Source: Rhizobiaceae bacterium (GTDB taxonomy: Bacteria; Pseudomonadota; Alphaproteobacteria; Rhizobiales; Rhizobiaceae). From it: a stretch of DNA of 64,000 nucleotides. Below the pieces are notes generated by a model, which was not told where the DNA came from, made no database searches, and was given only the letters and a program-made list of their open reading frames with translations. The DNA lies in assembly GCA_017640615.1 (NCBI GenBank), contig JAEPQK010000004.1, positions 372,001 through 436,000 of the forward strand, given 5' to 3'. Made by a program: the position numbers and the translations under genes. This document shows positions 53,193-62,591 of the stretch, piece after piece (the first letter of the stretch is position 1; every line of letters begins with the position of its first letter).

Positions 53193-53220
53193 GTTATAGC
53201 ACGTGTTTTCTGCCTGTCCA
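53193..53220 (-). promoter_or_regulatory. Candidate promoter of tRNA-Phe
   Basis: Read on the minus strand: TGGACA (53220-53215), 16 bp, TATAAC (53198-53193), about 77 bp upstream of the mature tRNA 5' end. It is a good sigma-70-type match in otherwise GC-rich DNA. Confidence 0.5.
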
Positions 53221-53266
53221 GCGCTGTTATCCATCCTCGGTAAAAGGTGGCTCGGTAGCTTTGATT

Positions 53267-53467
53267 TCAGCCCTGTTCGCCGTCTTCGGAGCCGGGTTCT
53301 TCTTCGCGCCCCGGCAGAATATAGGCGCCCGAAAGCCAGCGGTTGAGGTCCACATCCTTGCAGCGCTTCGAGCAAAACGGATAGGTGTCGCGCGCCGAAG
53401 GCTGCCCGCATTCGGGGCAGGGGCGGCGCGGCCTCAGCGGGGTCACCTTTTCGGGCGTTCCTGCCAA
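53267..53467 (-). CDS. yacG: DNA gyrase inhibitor YacG
   Basis: 66-aa zinc-ribbon protein with C-x2-C-x11-C-x3-C (CPECG ... FCSKRC) followed by [14 protein letters not shown], the family hallmark. It binds gyrase B and blocks DNA binding in characterised homologues. It follows maf by 2 bases on the same strand, the usual alphaproteobacterial order. The C-terminal tail is strongly acidic. Confidence 0.95.
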   Translation of the reverse strand: MAGTPEKVTPLRPRRPCPECGQPSARDTYPFCSKRCKDVDLNRWLSGAYILPGREEEPGSEDGEQG

Positions 53468-53469
53468 GT

Positions 53470-54096
53470 CTAACCCCGCGCCGACAGCCAGGCGAAATGC
53501 ACCTTATAGCCGTCGCCGACCAGCAGGTTGACCGTTTCGTGCAGCGGCAAGCCGACGACACCAGTGTAGGAGCCGACGAGCTTGACCACGAAAGTACCGG
53601 CCAGGCCCTGAATAGCATAGCCGCCCGCCTTGCCGCGCCATTCGCCCGACGCAAGGTAGCTTTCCTGTTCCTCGCGAGACAGGCGCTTGAAACGCACCCG
53701 TGTCTCGGAAAGCTTCTGCCTTACCTTGCCCGACGGTGCGATCACGCACACACCGGTGTAGACCCGGTGCGTGCGGCCCGACAGCAGACGCAGGCAGTTC
53801 GCGGCTTCCTCCGCAAGATGTGCTTTGGGCAGGATACGCCGGCCGACGGCGACCACCGTGTCGGCCGCTACCAGAAAGGCTTCGCCTTCGTCGGGGTCCT
53901 TGCGGTAAATCTCCAGCGCTCGCTCGGCCTTTTCGCGCGACAGCCGCTTGGCAAGCGAGGCGGGATGTTCGGCCCGCTTAGGCGTCTCGTCGATCTCGCT
54001 CGCAATCAGCCGGTCCGGCTCGATGCCGGCCTGCTGCAGAAGCTCGATCCTGCGCGGCGACCCGGATGCCAGCACCAGTTTCTGGAATACGCTCAT
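53470..54096 (-). CDS. maf: Maf-family nucleoside triphosphate pyrophosphatase
   Basis: 208-aa house-cleaning nucleotidase. [17 protein letters not shown] at the start (substrate loop), [14 protein letters not shown] with the catalytic Asp, and [15 protein letters not shown] near the end are all typical. It hydrolyses non-canonical or m7GTP/dTTP/UTP-type nucleotides to monophosphates. It lies between infA and yacG. Confidence 0.95.
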   Translation of the reverse strand: MSVFQKLVLASGSPRRIELLQQAGIEPDRLIASEIDETPKRAEHPASLAKRLSREKAERALEIYRKDPDEGEAFLVAADTVVAVGRRILPKAHLAEEAANCLRLLSGRTHRVYTGVCVIAPSGKVRQKLSETRVRFKRLSREEQESYLASGEWRGKAGGYAIQGLAGTFVVKLVGSYTGVVGLPLHETVNLLVGDGYKVHFAWLSARG

Positions 54097-54135
54097 CGGT
54101 GTCTCGTAACAGGCCGCCTGGCTGCGTCTGAAAGT

Positions 54136-54354
54136 CTATTTGAAACGGTAGGTGATACGGCCCTTGGTCAGGTCGTAAGGGGTCATCTCGACCAGAACCT
54201 TGTCGCCCGTCAGCACACGAATGCGGTTCTTGCGCATGCGGCCGGCCGTGTGGGCGATGATTTCATGTTCGTTTTCCAGCTTTACGCGAAACATCGCGTT
54301 GGGCAGCAGTTCTGTCACCACACCCGGAAATTCAAGTACTTCTTCCTTCGGCAT
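54136..54354 (-). CDS. infA: Translation initiation factor IF-1
   Basis: 72-aa OB-fold protein, near identical to the family standard ([34 protein letters not shown]). It binds the ribosomal A site during initiation. It starts at an ATG (54354), with a short AT-rich leader before it. Essential housekeeping gene in conserved order with maf and yacG. Confidence 0.97.
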
Positions 54355-54439
54355 TCCATACCTTTATTAAGAGAAAATCCGGCGCCAGGCCGGAATTTGC
54401 GCGGAACCTATACGATATGCCCGGCTTTGTGAACACGCA

Positions 54440-54904
54440 TTATCCCGGCTTTCCGGCGGCTTTGCCGGTTGCGAACCGCGCCTTGAGCTGCGTCTCAAGC
54501 CGGTCGCGCACATCGCGATAGGCATCGAGTATCTGCTCGCGTGTGCCGCGCGCTCCCGTCGGGTCGGCCGTCGGCCAGTATTCGACATCCACCGCCAGCG
54601 AACGCGTCAGTTCGAGAGCGGCGTGATGCGCCTCGGGCGAAAGCGTGATGATTAGGTCGAAATAAGCGTCTTCCAGATCGTCCAGCATTTGCGGCTGGCG
54701 TTCGCCGAGCGAGAGCTCTTTCTCGGCCAGAACGGCATCAACGAACGGGTCGCGCTCGCCGGCGCGTACGCCCGCCGATGCGACGAAGATGGAGCGCGGC
54801 AGCATGCGCCGCGCCATCTGCTCGGCCATTGGCGAGCGCACCGAATTCATGCCGCACAGAAACAGCACCGAACCGGGTAGTCCCGCTTTTGCCTCCCCAG
54901 CCAT
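54440..54904 (-). CDS. Low-molecular-weight phosphotyrosine phosphatase/arsenate reductase-like protein
   Basis: 154-aa protein with the LMW-PTP P-loop C-x5-R (LCGMNSVRSPMAEQ) near the N-terminus. Homologues at this locus are often labelled arsenate reductase, but there is no ars context here; protein or small-molecule phosphatase activity is as likely. The ATG at 54904 is chosen; the frame is open to a TTG at 54940. The ribosome-binding site is weak in both cases. Confidence 0.85.
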   Translation of the reverse strand: MAGEAKAGLPGSVLFLCGMNSVRSPMAEQMARRMLPRSIFVASAGVRAGERDPFVDAVLAEKELSLGERQPQMLDDLEDAYFDLIITLSPEAHHAALELTRSLAVDVEYWPTADPTGARGTREQILDAYRDVRDRLETQLKARFATGKAAGKPG

Positions 54905-54952
54905 GCCGGTGTCAGGTCCCGGCTGCTTTCGGCAGCACAACGCCGCTCACGG

Positions 54953-55435
54953 TCAGCCCCGCCAATGCAGCACGCAGACCAGCGTGAAGAGCCGGCGCGC
55001 GGTGTCGAAATCCATGTCGATCTTGCCCGAAAGCCGGTCCATCAGCGTCTGTGAGCCGTCATTGTGAATGCCGCGCCGGCCCATATCGATTGCCTCGATC
55101 TGGCTGGGCGTCGCCGTACGGATCGCCTCGTAGTAGCTTTCGCATATCAGGAAATAGTCTTTCACGATGCGGCGGAACGGCGTCAGCGACAGGATGTGCG
55201 TGACGACTGGGTTGTCCTTCTCGTCGCCGATGGCAAAGACAAGCCGCGATTCTGCCAGCGAGAGTTTGAGCTTGTAGGGCCCGCCCTCGTGACCGACCGG
55301 GCGAAAAGAGTTTTCCTCGATCAGGTCGAAGATCGCGACTGCACGCTCATGCTCAATGTCGGGTGTGGAACGCCCGATCGACTCGTCGAGCACGACGTCG
55401 ATAAGGCGGGCGTTTTCGGGAAGTTGCTCCGCCAT
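54953..55435 (-). CDS. UPF0262 family protein
   Basis: 160-aa protein recognised from [28 protein letters not shown] and the C-terminal ALGAL-free, [17 protein letters not shown] ending of UPF0262. Function is unknown. The family is almost confined to alphaproteobacteria and sits between hisD and the LMW phosphatase, as here. It starts 8 bases after hisD. Confidence 0.9.
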   Translation of the reverse strand: MAEQLPENARLIDVVLDESIGRSTPDIEHERAVAIFDLIEENSFRPVGHEGGPYKLKLSLAESRLVFAIGDEKDNPVVTHILSLTPFRRIVKDYFLICESYYEAIRTATPSQIEAIDMGRRGIHNDGSQTLMDRLSGKIDMDFDTARRLFTLVCVLHWRG

Positions 55436-55443
55436 AACGATCC

Positions 55444-56733
55444 CTAATTCAGCCTGAGCGCGACAGAGCGCGCATGAGCGTCGAGTCCCTCTGCCTCGGC
55501 AAGGCGTATCGCCGCCGGCGCGAGTGCACGCAACTGGTCGGGACCGAGCTTAAGGACCGAACTGCGCTTCACGAAATCAGCTACCGAGAGCCCCGACGAA
55601 AATCGCGCCGACCGTGCCGTGGGCAGCACGTGGTTGGAGCCGCCGACGTAGTCGCCGATCACTTCTGGTGTATGGCGCCCGAGAAACAACGCGCCGGCAT
55701 TGCGGATATCGCTCGCCAGCGCTTCGGGCTCTGCGACGGCGAGCTCGACATGTTCGCCTGCGATGCGGTTTGCCAGCGCCGGTGCTTCAGCCAGCGAACC
55801 GAGCACGATCACTGCGCCGAAATCGCGCCAGCTTGCTTCGGCCGTTTTGCGGCGGGGGAGCAGCTTGAGTTGGCGCTCGACGGCTCCTTCGACCGCCGCG
55901 GCCAGGTCTGCATCGTCGGTCATCAGTATCGACTGCGCGGCCGTGTCGTGCTCGGCCTGCGCCAGCAGGTCGGCTGCGAGCCAGTCGGGATCGTTCTGGC
56001 CGTCCGCGATGACCAGCACTTCGGACGGGCCCGCTATCATGTCGATGCCGACTGTGCCGAAGACGCGGCGCTTCGCTGCCGCGACGAAGGCGTTGCCCGG
56101 GCCGACGATCTTTGCGACTGGGTGGATCGTCTCGGTGCCATAGGCGAGGGCGGCAATGGCCTGCGCGCCGCCGACGCGGTAGATTTCGTCAATGCCGGCG
56201 AGCCGGGCCGCGGCCAGCACCAGCGGGTTGATCGCACCGTCAGGCGAGGGCACGACCATTACGACGCGCTCGACACCAGCGACACGTGCCGGCACCGCGT
56301 TCATAAGCACCGAACTGGGATAGCTGGCGCTGCCGCCCGGCACGTAGAGGCCAACGGCCTCGATCGCGCTCCAGCGCCAGCCGAGCTCCACGCCGAGCGC
56401 GTCGGTGTAGTGCTCGTCCTTGGGCAATTGGCGCTCATGGTGCGCGTGGATGCGCTCATGCGCAGTTTCCAGCGCCGATCGTGTTTCGGCTTCGATTGAA
56501 GTCGCTGCCGCGTCGATTTCTGCTTCAGTAACGCGCAGGCCGAGTTTGCCGAGATCGACCCGGTCGAACGTCTTGGACAGCTCGATCAGCGCACTGTCGC
56601 CATCGCTGCGCACTTTGTCGATGATGTCTCGGACTGCCTGGTCGACATCTTCCGAAACTTCGCGCTTGGCTGCCAGCAGCGCCGCAAAACGCTGTTCGAA
56701 GTCGGGGCTGGCGCTGTCGAGCCGGACCGCCAA
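55444..56733 (-). CDS. hisD: Histidinol dehydrogenase
   Basis: 429-aa enzyme that oxidises L-histidinol to L-histidine in two NAD-dependent steps. Diagnostic segments are visible: [34 protein letters not shown] and AQAEHD (zinc ligands). Full length. It is isolated from other his genes, next to DUF2948 and UPF0262, the common Hyphomicrobiales arrangement. Confidence 0.97.
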   Translation of the reverse strand: MAVRLDSASPDFEQRFAALLAAKREVSEDVDQAVRDIIDKVRSDGDSALIELSKTFDRVDLGKLGLRVTEAEIDAAATSIEAETRSALETAHERIHAHHERQLPKDEHYTDALGVELGWRWSAIEAVGLYVPGGSASYPSSVLMNAVPARVAGVERVVMVVPSPDGAINPLVLAAARLAGIDEIYRVGGAQAIAALAYGTETIHPVAKIVGPGNAFVAAAKRRVFGTVGIDMIAGPSEVLVIADGQNDPDWLAADLLAQAEHDTAAQSILMTDDADLAAAVEGAVERQLKLLPRRKTAEASWRDFGAVIVLGSLAEAPALANRIAGEHVELAVAEPEALASDIRNAGALFLGRHTPEVIGDYVGGSNHVLPTARSARFSSGLSVADFVKRSSVLKLGPDQLRALAPAAIRLAEAEGLDAHARSVALRLN

Positions 56734-56742
56734 CGGACCGCC

Positions 56743-57177
56743 CTAAACGCCGTGCCGCGGGCGCGCGGCAGCTTCCCATGCGCCGCCGACATCCGCGAGC
56801 TGAACTTCGATCACCTCGACATCGAGCGCCATCGCTCCGCCGCCGGCGAAGGTAAGTTCGATCGTACCGGCCGGTGCTTCGGAGGGCGCGAATTCGATTG
56901 CAAGCAGCGACAACACCGTATCGCCCTTGGCCTGGTTGATGCCGCTGGAGCGCACGCCGAGAACACGGTTGAAATGCAACACGCTGCGCCGCCTTTCGCC
57001 GCGCCGCGAAAACAGGCTGCGCTTCTTTTCCCAGGCATATCGGTTGACCGGCAGCACCAGCTGCTTGTCCTTGGCGTTGAACTGGATTTCGCCGACCTTG
57101 GTCACGGCGTCCTGAACATGCGCGGAAACGATATTCAGGTCTTCCTCGTCAAGGGCGACAAGTCGAAGGGCTTGCAT
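56743..57177 (-). CDS. DUF2948 family protein
   Basis: 144-aa protein starting at the ATG at 57177 (LRLVALDEEDLNIVSAHVQD). The Arg-rich middle (FSRRGERRRSVLHF) and the acidic strand-rich C-terminus are typical of DUF2948. Function unknown. It lies between murA and hisD. The open frame continuing to 57381 overlaps murA and is not coding. Confidence 0.88.
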   Translation of the reverse strand: MQALRLVALDEEDLNIVSAHVQDAVTKVGEIQFNAKDKQLVLPVNRYAWEKKRSLFSRRGERRRSVLHFNRVLGVRSSGINQAKGDTVLSLLAIEFAPSEAPAGTIELTFAGGGAMALDVEVIEVQLADVGGAWEAAARPRHGV

Positions 57178-57265
57178 GTCGGAACGCGCTTTCGCTGCGG
57201 GTTTCGTCTTCGTGTTAGGCGTTCTTGTGTTGCAGTGCAACCAGCGTTGCGCCGGCGCGCGGCGG

Positions 57266-58555
57266 CTATTCGCCGACGCGTTCCAGCGTGGCGCCGCAAT
57301 GTGCCAGCTTTTCCTCGAGCCGCTCGAAGCCGCGGTCGAGATGGTAGACGCGGTGAACCATGGTTTCGCCTTCGGCGGCAAGACCCGCGATAACCAGCGA
57401 GACCGATGCGCGCAGGTCAGTCGCCATCACCGGTGCACCGCGCAGTGTTTCCACGCCATCCACGGTCGCGGTCTGGCCTGAAAGCGAGATGCGTGCGCCA
57501 AGGCGCGCCAGTTCCTGCACATGCATGAAGCGGTTTTCGAAGATCGTTTCGGTGATCTGGGAGCGGCCGCGCGCCCGCGTCATCAGGCCCATGAACTGCG
57601 CCTGCAGATCGGTCGGAAAGCCCGGAAAGGGCTCGGTGGTCACATTGACTGGGTCGATACCCGCACCGTTACGGCGGACCCGGATGCCCGAGTTCACCGG
57701 CGTGATTTCGGCCCCGGTCTGCGAGATCGTGTCGAGTGCGGATTCCAGAATGTCGGCCCGCGCACCTTCCAGCAGCACGTCGCCGCCGGTCATCGCCACG
57801 GCCATTGCGTAGGTGCCGGTCTCGATACGGTCGGGGATCACGCGATGCTGCGCACCCGACAGTTTTTCAACGCCATCGATGGTGATTGTGCTGGTGCCCG
57901 CGCCAGAGATGCGTGCGCCCATGGCGTTCAGGCATTCCGCGAGATTGACAACCTCGGGCTCGCGCGCTGCGTTTTCCAGCACCGTCTCTCCCTTGGCGAG
58001 TGCCGCCGCCATGAGAAGCACATGCGTAGCGCCGACCGAGACTTTCGGAAATACATAACGGTTACCCACCAGTCCGCTGCGCGCTGAGGCATTCACATAG
58101 CCGTTTTCGATGTCGATCTCGGCGCCAAGCGCCTTCAGCCCTTCGATGAAGAGATCGACCGGACGCGTGCCGATAGCGCAGCCTCCGGGCAGTGAGACGC
58201 GAGCCTGGCCCATGCGCGCCAGCAGCGGCCCGATCACCCAGAAGCTCGCCCGCATCTTGGAAACGAGTTCGTAGGGCGCGGTGGTGTCGACGATATTGCG
58301 GGCGCTGAAATGGATGGTGCGCGAATAGCGCTGCGACTGCTCCTCGCGGCGGCCGTTCACCGAATAGTCGACGCCGTGATTGGTGAGAATGCGGATCAGC
58401 TGCTCAACATCGGCCAGATGCGGCACGTTTTCGAGCGTCAGCGTCTCTTCCGTCATGAGCGAGGCGATCATCAGCGGCAGGGCGGCGTTTTTGGCGCCTG
58501 AAATCGGGATCGTGCCGTTAAGCTCGTTTCCGCCGACAATCCTGATCCGGTCCAT
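57266..58555 (-). CDS. murA: UDP-N-acetylglucosamine 1-carboxyvinyltransferase
   Basis: 429-aa enzyme of the first committed step of peptidoglycan synthesis (enolpyruvyl transfer from PEP). It begins with MDRIRIVGG and [15 protein letters not shown]. The loop [15 protein letters not shown] is at the position of the catalytic Cys. LTTDLQAQ-type C-domain motif is also seen ([13 protein letters not shown]). The ATG at 58555 is chosen; the frame is open to 58591. Confidence 0.97.
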   Translation of the reverse strand: MDRIRIVGGNELNGTIPISGAKNAALPLMIASLMTEETLTLENVPHLADVEQLIRILTNHGVDYSVNGRREEQSQRYSRTIHFSARNIVDTTAPYELVSKMRASFWVIGPLLARMGQARVSLPGGCAIGTRPVDLFIEGLKALGAEIDIENGYVNASARSGLVGNRYVFPKVSVGATHVLLMAAALAKGETVLENAAREPEVVNLAECLNAMGARISGAGTSTITIDGVEKLSGAQHRVIPDRIETGTYAMAVAMTGGDVLLEGARADILESALDTISQTGAEITPVNSGIRVRRNGAGIDPVNVTTEPFPGFPTDLQAQFMGLMTRARGRSQITETIFENRFMHVQELARLGARISLSGQTATVDGVETLRGAPVMATDLRASVSLVIAGLAAEGETMVHRVYHLDRGFERLEEKLAHCGATLERVGE

Positions 58556-58602
58556 GCTGCGCCTTTCCGGCCGCGGTGCTGGCCGTTTCAAAATGGTGTG
58601 CC

Positions 58603-58631
58603 GGTCTAGACCAACGGGTTGGCCGGTTCAA
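58603..58631 (-). promoter_or_regulatory. Candidate murA promoter with overlapping palindrome
   Basis: On the minus strand TTGAAC (58631-58626), 17 bp, TAGACC (58608-58603), about 48 bp before the murA ATG. The perfect palindrome GGTCTAGACC (58603-58612) overlaps the -10, and GGTCTAG occurs again at 58653-58659, so a regulator may bind here. Confidence 0.35.
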
Positions 58632-58674
58632 GAACGGGCGATTGACCCAGACGGTCTAGTGCCGAAAATGGTTT

Positions 58675-58845
58675 TCATGTGTCGGTTTCGCGCGTTTGCC
58701 GCTCGGGCTTCTGTTCAGCGCTGTTTTCCGCGTCCATGTCCTCTGACGACCGCTCGCGCGCCTGTTCCTTGCGGCGCTGCAGATTGGCGCGCAGCTGCTT
58801 TGCCAGCCGGTCCTTGCGTGCATCCCTGGGCGGTTTTTCGTCCAT
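58675..58845 (-). CDS. Small charged protein upstream of murA
   Basis: A 56-codon frame from ATG 58845 to TGA at 58675. The product is very basic in the first half (DARKDRLAKQLRANLQRRKEQARER) and acidic/polar after that (SSEDMDAENSAEQKPE). It resembles the short conserved proteins often found beside murA in Hyphomicrobiales, with the LRxNLQRRKxQAR core. Predicted to be one helix with a disordered tail. A longer frame on the same strand (58656-58892) and one on the opposite strand overlap it, but their compositions are not protein-like. Function unknown. Confidence 0.6.
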   Translation of the reverse strand: MDEKPPRDARKDRLAKQLRANLQRRKEQARERSSEDMDAENSAEQKPERQTRETDT

Positions 58846-59016
58846 CTTTCGGCGTTTTTCTCGCGCTTTTGCCGTGTGCGACGGCTAGCCATCGCGGTGG
58901 GTTCCGTCGGTTAAGCTAACTGCCTTCATATGCACATTCGCACGAGGCTGCGCAATTCGCCGCATCCGCCTTGCGCTGGCCGATGGGTTGTGGCAGAAGC
59001 GCCGCACTTTCGCGGA

Positions 59017-59091
<75 letters not shown>

Positions 59092-59336
59092 TTGACTGGC
59101 CTAGTCCGTCCGCCCCCGAAATCCTGCCGACCGATATTGGCCACGAGATCCCGATCGGCTGCCGCGCTTAGGTTCAGACCTAGCCTGCATTCCGCAGTCT
59201 TGCTTTTTGCGTCCGCGCGGATCTGTTCCGGGCTGCGGTCCGAGAAGCGGCCTCCTTCCGCCGCTACCAGCTTTGCACGCACCATCTCGGTCTCGCGAGC
59301 ACGCCGGAGGGCGCACCGCAGGATCGATGAAAAGCT

Positions 59337-59350
59337 TGTATTGTAATACA
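59337..59350. promoter_or_regulatory. Candidate BrnA operator
   Basis: TGTATT-GT-AATACA, a perfect 6-bp inverted repeat 18 bp before the brnT ATG in an otherwise GC-rich region. BrnA-type ribbon-helix-helix antitoxins repress their own operon by binding AT-rich palindromes at this place. The nearby TATTGAC and short spacer could be part of the promoter. Confidence 0.5.
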
Positions 59351-59368
59351 TATTGACGAGGCAACGGC

Positions 59369-59658
59369 ATGCAATTCGATTGGGACGACGAAAAGAACCG
59401 GGCCAACATCGCAAAGCACGGTGTGCGTTCGAGATGGCCGTGCGCATTTTCGATGGCTTCACGGTCGATTGGATCGATGACCGTGAAGATTACGGTGAAT
59501 TGCGCGAGATCAGCATCGGCCTATGCGACGGCGTGGCCGTTCTGGTGGTCGTGCACACCGATAGAAACGGCGTGTGCCGCATAATCTCCGCCCGTTCGGC
59601 CTTGAGAAACGAAAGAAAGCGCTATGAGCAAGAAATACAAAAAGCCTTTGACCACTGA
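59369..59658 (+). pseudogene. brnT: BrnT-family toxin gene with a single-base frameshift
   Basis: The ATG at 59369 opens a clear BrnT start (QFDWDDEKNRANIAKHGV), but after about residue 19 the frame turns into nonsense. The rest of a BrnT protein continues in the next frame from about 59428 (FEMAVRIFDGF, YGELREISIGL, RIISARSALRNERKRYEQEI) to the stop at 59658. One base is missing in the codon at 59426-59427. BrnT is a RelE-fold ribonuclease. As read here the toxin is inactive, unless the gap is a sequencing error. The intact antitoxin gene overlaps its end. Confidence 0.8.
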
Positions 59659-59887
59659 CGAGCTGGCCGCTTTGCCGGACGACCAGATCGACACCAGTGA
59701 CATTGCCGAGCTGGGCGAGGCTTTTTGGAAGAATGCGAAGGTCGTACCGCCGCGCACTAAGCCCAATGTCAGTCTGCGCCTGCCGCAGGACGTGATCGAT
59801 CATTTTCGAGCCGAGAACCCAAAGGGCTACACCGCCCGAATGGCGGCGGTGCTTTCAGCATATGTCAACGCACATCAATCGAAGTAG
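59624..59887 (+). CDS. brnA: BrnA-family antitoxin
   Basis: 87-aa antitoxin. It has an acidic/linker N-terminal half (TTDELAALPDDQIDTSDI) that wraps the toxin, and a C-terminal ribbon-helix-helix DNA-binding domain (TKPNVSLRLPQDVIDHF). It starts inside the end of brnT, the usual coupled order toxin-antitoxin. Full length and intact, unlike its toxin. It may now act only as a DNA-binding autoregulator or neutralise BrnT made elsewhere. Confidence 0.9.
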   Translation: MSKKYKKPLTTDELAALPDDQIDTSDIAELGEAFWKNAKVVPPRTKPNVSLRLPQDVIDHFRAENPKGYTARMAAVLSAYVNAHQSK

Positions 59888-59908
59888 CTGCGCCCTAAAC
59901 GACTGACC

Positions 59909-61027
59909 TCAGTGCACCGTTTTCACGATGTTGCGCAGGAAGTTCTTCAGCGGTTTGGCGCGGTGGTAGATCGCCGACACAGCCTGGCCCTTGGCGCTCA
60001 GCGCCAGCGAAATGTTCTCCAGCCCGATCTCGCGTGCGGAAAAATCGCTCTTGTAGCGCGAGTTGCCGATACCTGCGTCGAACCGCGTGTCGCCCTGATC
60101 GCTGCGCTCCCAGATCAGATCGTGCAATGACTGAATGCCCGGTGCGTATTGGCCGAAATTGTCGACATCGGCCGCGCACAGGATTGAATGCAGGCAATCC
60201 TTGCCCATGACGCCGAAATCCGCCGCTGCGAGCTGTCCGTCCACGACCACGCCTGAAGTGACGGTCTCGCCACCTGCTGCCCCCGCCACCGCGCAGGCCT
60301 TGTAGAACTCGAAATATGCATCGTTGGCGAGAATATCGTCCTTGAACTTCGCACCGCGCTCTTCCCGGATGAACTCGATCGCCCGGATCACATCTTCCGG
60401 CTCCACGAAGGTCTGCCATTTGACCTGATCGTGCTCTTCGGTGAGACGGCGGCGGCGGCGATCAATATTCTTCCGAAATCCCTTCTTCAGGTTTTCACGC
60501 CGCCAGCTGTCGAATTCGCCCGGCATCAGATCGATCACATAGGCGTTGTTTTCCGAAGCCGACCGCGCCGTGCCGCCAAGGAGCCGGTCGATCGCCTCGA
60601 TATTGCCGGTCACCTTGCGCATGAAAAGCACGTCGGCAAACCTGATCTTGGCGGCCAGAGCGGCGCGCACATCTGTCGAAGCGGCGAGTTCGGCGAGCGT
60701 TGCTTCGGTACAGATCGGGGCGTTGTAGTCCGAAACACCCAGATCCGCAGCCTGTAAGACGGTGATGCCCGTCACTTTCTGGACGACCAGCGGAATGACC
60801 GCTTCGAGATTGCCGTTGCTGCGGACGGTCAGGATCAGCGGTTCGGCCGTAAGGGCCGGGACCAGAACGCCGTAGAGCCGGTCGAGCCAGAGCGGGCTTT
60901 GGAAACCGGTCACGTTGGAGGCCGCGTAAAGCGATCGATATTCATCGGATTTGAAGTCAAATCCGTTCTCAATAGCGACCTCTGTTTTTTCAGCAGGCCC
61001 CACCGACCTGTTGAATTGCGTATCCAT
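59909..61027 (-). CDS. GNAT/FemAB-like N-acyltransferase (BcsL/CelD family)
   Basis: 372-aa cytoplasmic protein with an N-terminal half of FemAB type and a C-terminal Acetyltransf_6-like half (LKKGFRKNIDRRRRRL in the central basic helix, DGQLAAADFGV and FDAGIGNSRYKSDFS). Such proteins acylate amino sugars or lipids during exopolysaccharide or lipopolysaccharide synthesis. The ATG at 61027 is used; the frame is open to 61096, but the added residues lack family character. It is downstream of a flippase gene on the same strand and converges on brnA. Confidence 0.78.
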   Translation of the reverse strand: MDTQFNRSVGPAEKTEVAIENGFDFKSDEYRSLYAASNVTGFQSPLWLDRLYGVLVPALTAEPLILTVRSNGNLEAVIPLVVQKVTGITVLQAADLGVSDYNAPICTEATLAELAASTDVRAALAAKIRFADVLFMRKVTGNIEAIDRLLGGTARSASENNAYVIDLMPGEFDSWRRENLKKGFRKNIDRRRRRLTEEHDQVKWQTFVEPEDVIRAIEFIREERGAKFKDDILANDAYFEFYKACAVAGAAGGETVTSGVVVDGQLAAADFGVMGKDCLHSILCAADVDNFGQYAPGIQSLHDLIWERSDQGDTRFDAGIGNSRYKSDFSAREIGLENISLALSAKGQAVSAIYHRAKPLKNFLRNIVKTVH

Positions 61028-61133
61028 CCGTATTTGCGCCGCAGCGCCCCCCGTTATTCTTTCATCCTGCCATTTCCCCTGATGGCCGACCCCCATATGA
61101 ACTTTCCATATCAGCTCTATGTTGAAAGAACAT

Positions 61134-62525
61134 TTACTCCGCAGCTACCGGCGGCGGCTCCTCGTCATTGCGCCGCAACAGCCTCAAAATCGATCCATCG
61201 AATCCGGCGAGATTGTGCGTTGAACTGGAGAGAGCGATCGCGAGTGCGACGAAAGAAAGCGCCGAGGCTGTTACCGCGCCCATTATCCCGAATGCCGGAA
61301 CCAGAAGAAAGAAACCGATCACCCGCAACAGCACGCTGCCGGCGATGATCGTCAAATAGCGCCCTTCATGGCCGGTGAGCATGAGGATTGGCGCGCAGGG
61401 TTGAGCTGCTGCCGCCGCCGCGGTACCTAAACACAGCACGATGAGCGCAGGATAGTACTGCACATAATCTGCGCTGATGAAGCCGAGCGCGAACTTGCCC
61501 CCAACGACGATGCCAATGATCCCGACCGCGATCATGCCTGCCAGCATCAGCGTGATCAGATTGAGCATGCGCGACAGCTCTTCGTATTCACGGCGGTAAT
61601 AGAGGTCGGGCACGTGCCGGCTGGCAAAAAGATGCATACCGTCGGATGCCGAGGCGAAGATGTTTGCAAACCGCGTCGTGACGAAATAGCCGCCCGCGAT
61701 CGCCGGCGTGGTTAGAATGCCCATTACGAGCACGTCGAGATACTGGTTGGCCGCCTCAAGCCCGGTCGAGAGCCACAGCCTGGCTGACCTGCCGCGCCAC
61801 ACGCGCGTATCGGTGCGCGCTTTGATTGCGCCAAATTCGGGGAAGCGCCGAGACAGATGGCGCAAAAAGGCAAACAGGTGGCACGCAATGCCGACGGCGG
61901 AACCGCCGGCCAGCAGGTAAAGCACCGTTGCGACATCCGCCGCTGCATGCGTTGCGAGGTCATAGGCGAGGTAGGCTATCGCCGGCAGGACCGGCAGCAG
62001 ATTGCCGAAGCCGTCGCCAATGCCGACGCCGCGTGACGCCCGCAGGAGATGAGAACTGGTCTGAATGGCAGCGTAGAGCACGAGATAGACGGTCGCGGCG
62101 CGCGCCAGCGCACCGCCATAGGAGGCATCCGCCCAGAAATAGAACACGCAAGCGGAGACCATCGTGCCGGCGAGCCAGAGAGCCGCGCTGAAGCGCAAGG
62201 CGCCCTTCATGGTGGCTGCGTCATCTTCAGCTGAATATTCGTTCCAGCTGCGCATCAGCAAAATCTGCTGGCCGACCGTGGCGATAATGCCCGTAAGACC
62301 AACGGCCGAAAACAGGATTGAATAGATGCCGAACTGCGTTTCCTGAAGCACGTTCACTGCCAGCGCGACCAGCGCGAAGTTGAAGACCATCATGGAGGCC
62401 TTCAGCACCAGCACGCCAGCAATGCCACGCATCGACGGATTGGTCGCAAGCGCGCGTGCCTTGTCGGCCAGTCGCGCGGGCAGCGAAGCATTTCTAGTCG
62501 GAGTTGGACGCACGGGGGTGGGCAT
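61134..62525 (-). CDS. Polysaccharide flippase (Wzx/MOP-type oligosaccharide exporter)
   Basis: 463-aa membrane protein with about 12 hydrophobic helices in the arrangement of lipid-linked oligosaccharide flippases (start GIAGVLVLKASMMVFNFALV). It moves undecaprenyl-linked repeat units across the inner membrane. The ATG at 62525 has CGAGG about 9 bases upstream; the frame runs on to 62582. Flanked by an acyltransferase gene and a JmjC-like gene in one orientation. Confidence 0.85.
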   Translation of the reverse strand: MPTPVRPTPTRNASLPARLADKARALATNPSMRGIAGVLVLKASMMVFNFALVALAVNVLQETQFGIYSILFSAVGLTGIIATVGQQILLMRSWNEYSAEDDAATMKGALRFSAALWLAGTMVSACVFYFWADASYGGALARAATVYLVLYAAIQTSSHLLRASRGVGIGDGFGNLLPVLPAIAYLAYDLATHAAADVATVLYLLAGGSAVGIACHLFAFLRHLSRRFPEFGAIKARTDTRVWRGRSARLWLSTGLEAANQYLDVLVMGILTTPAIAGGYFVTTRFANIFASASDGMHLFASRHVPDLYYRREYEELSRMLNLITLMLAGMIAVGIIGIVVGGKFALGFISADYVQYYPALIVLCLGTAAAAAAQPCAPILMLTGHEGRYLTIIAGSVLLRVIGFFLLVPAFGIMGAVTASALSFVALAIALSSSTHNLAGFDGSILRLLRRNDEEPPPVAAE

Positions 62526-62591
62526 CAGGGAGTACCTCGGGGAAGCTTGCGTGGCGCCGCCGGGGGAGCGGCGCCACCGCAATCGCCTCGA

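Noticed and set aside
59426..59427. Programmed frameshift in brnT
   Set aside because: The site has no slippery heptamer, and no BrnT gene known to me uses frameshifting. A simple one-base loss or a sequencing error is more likely.
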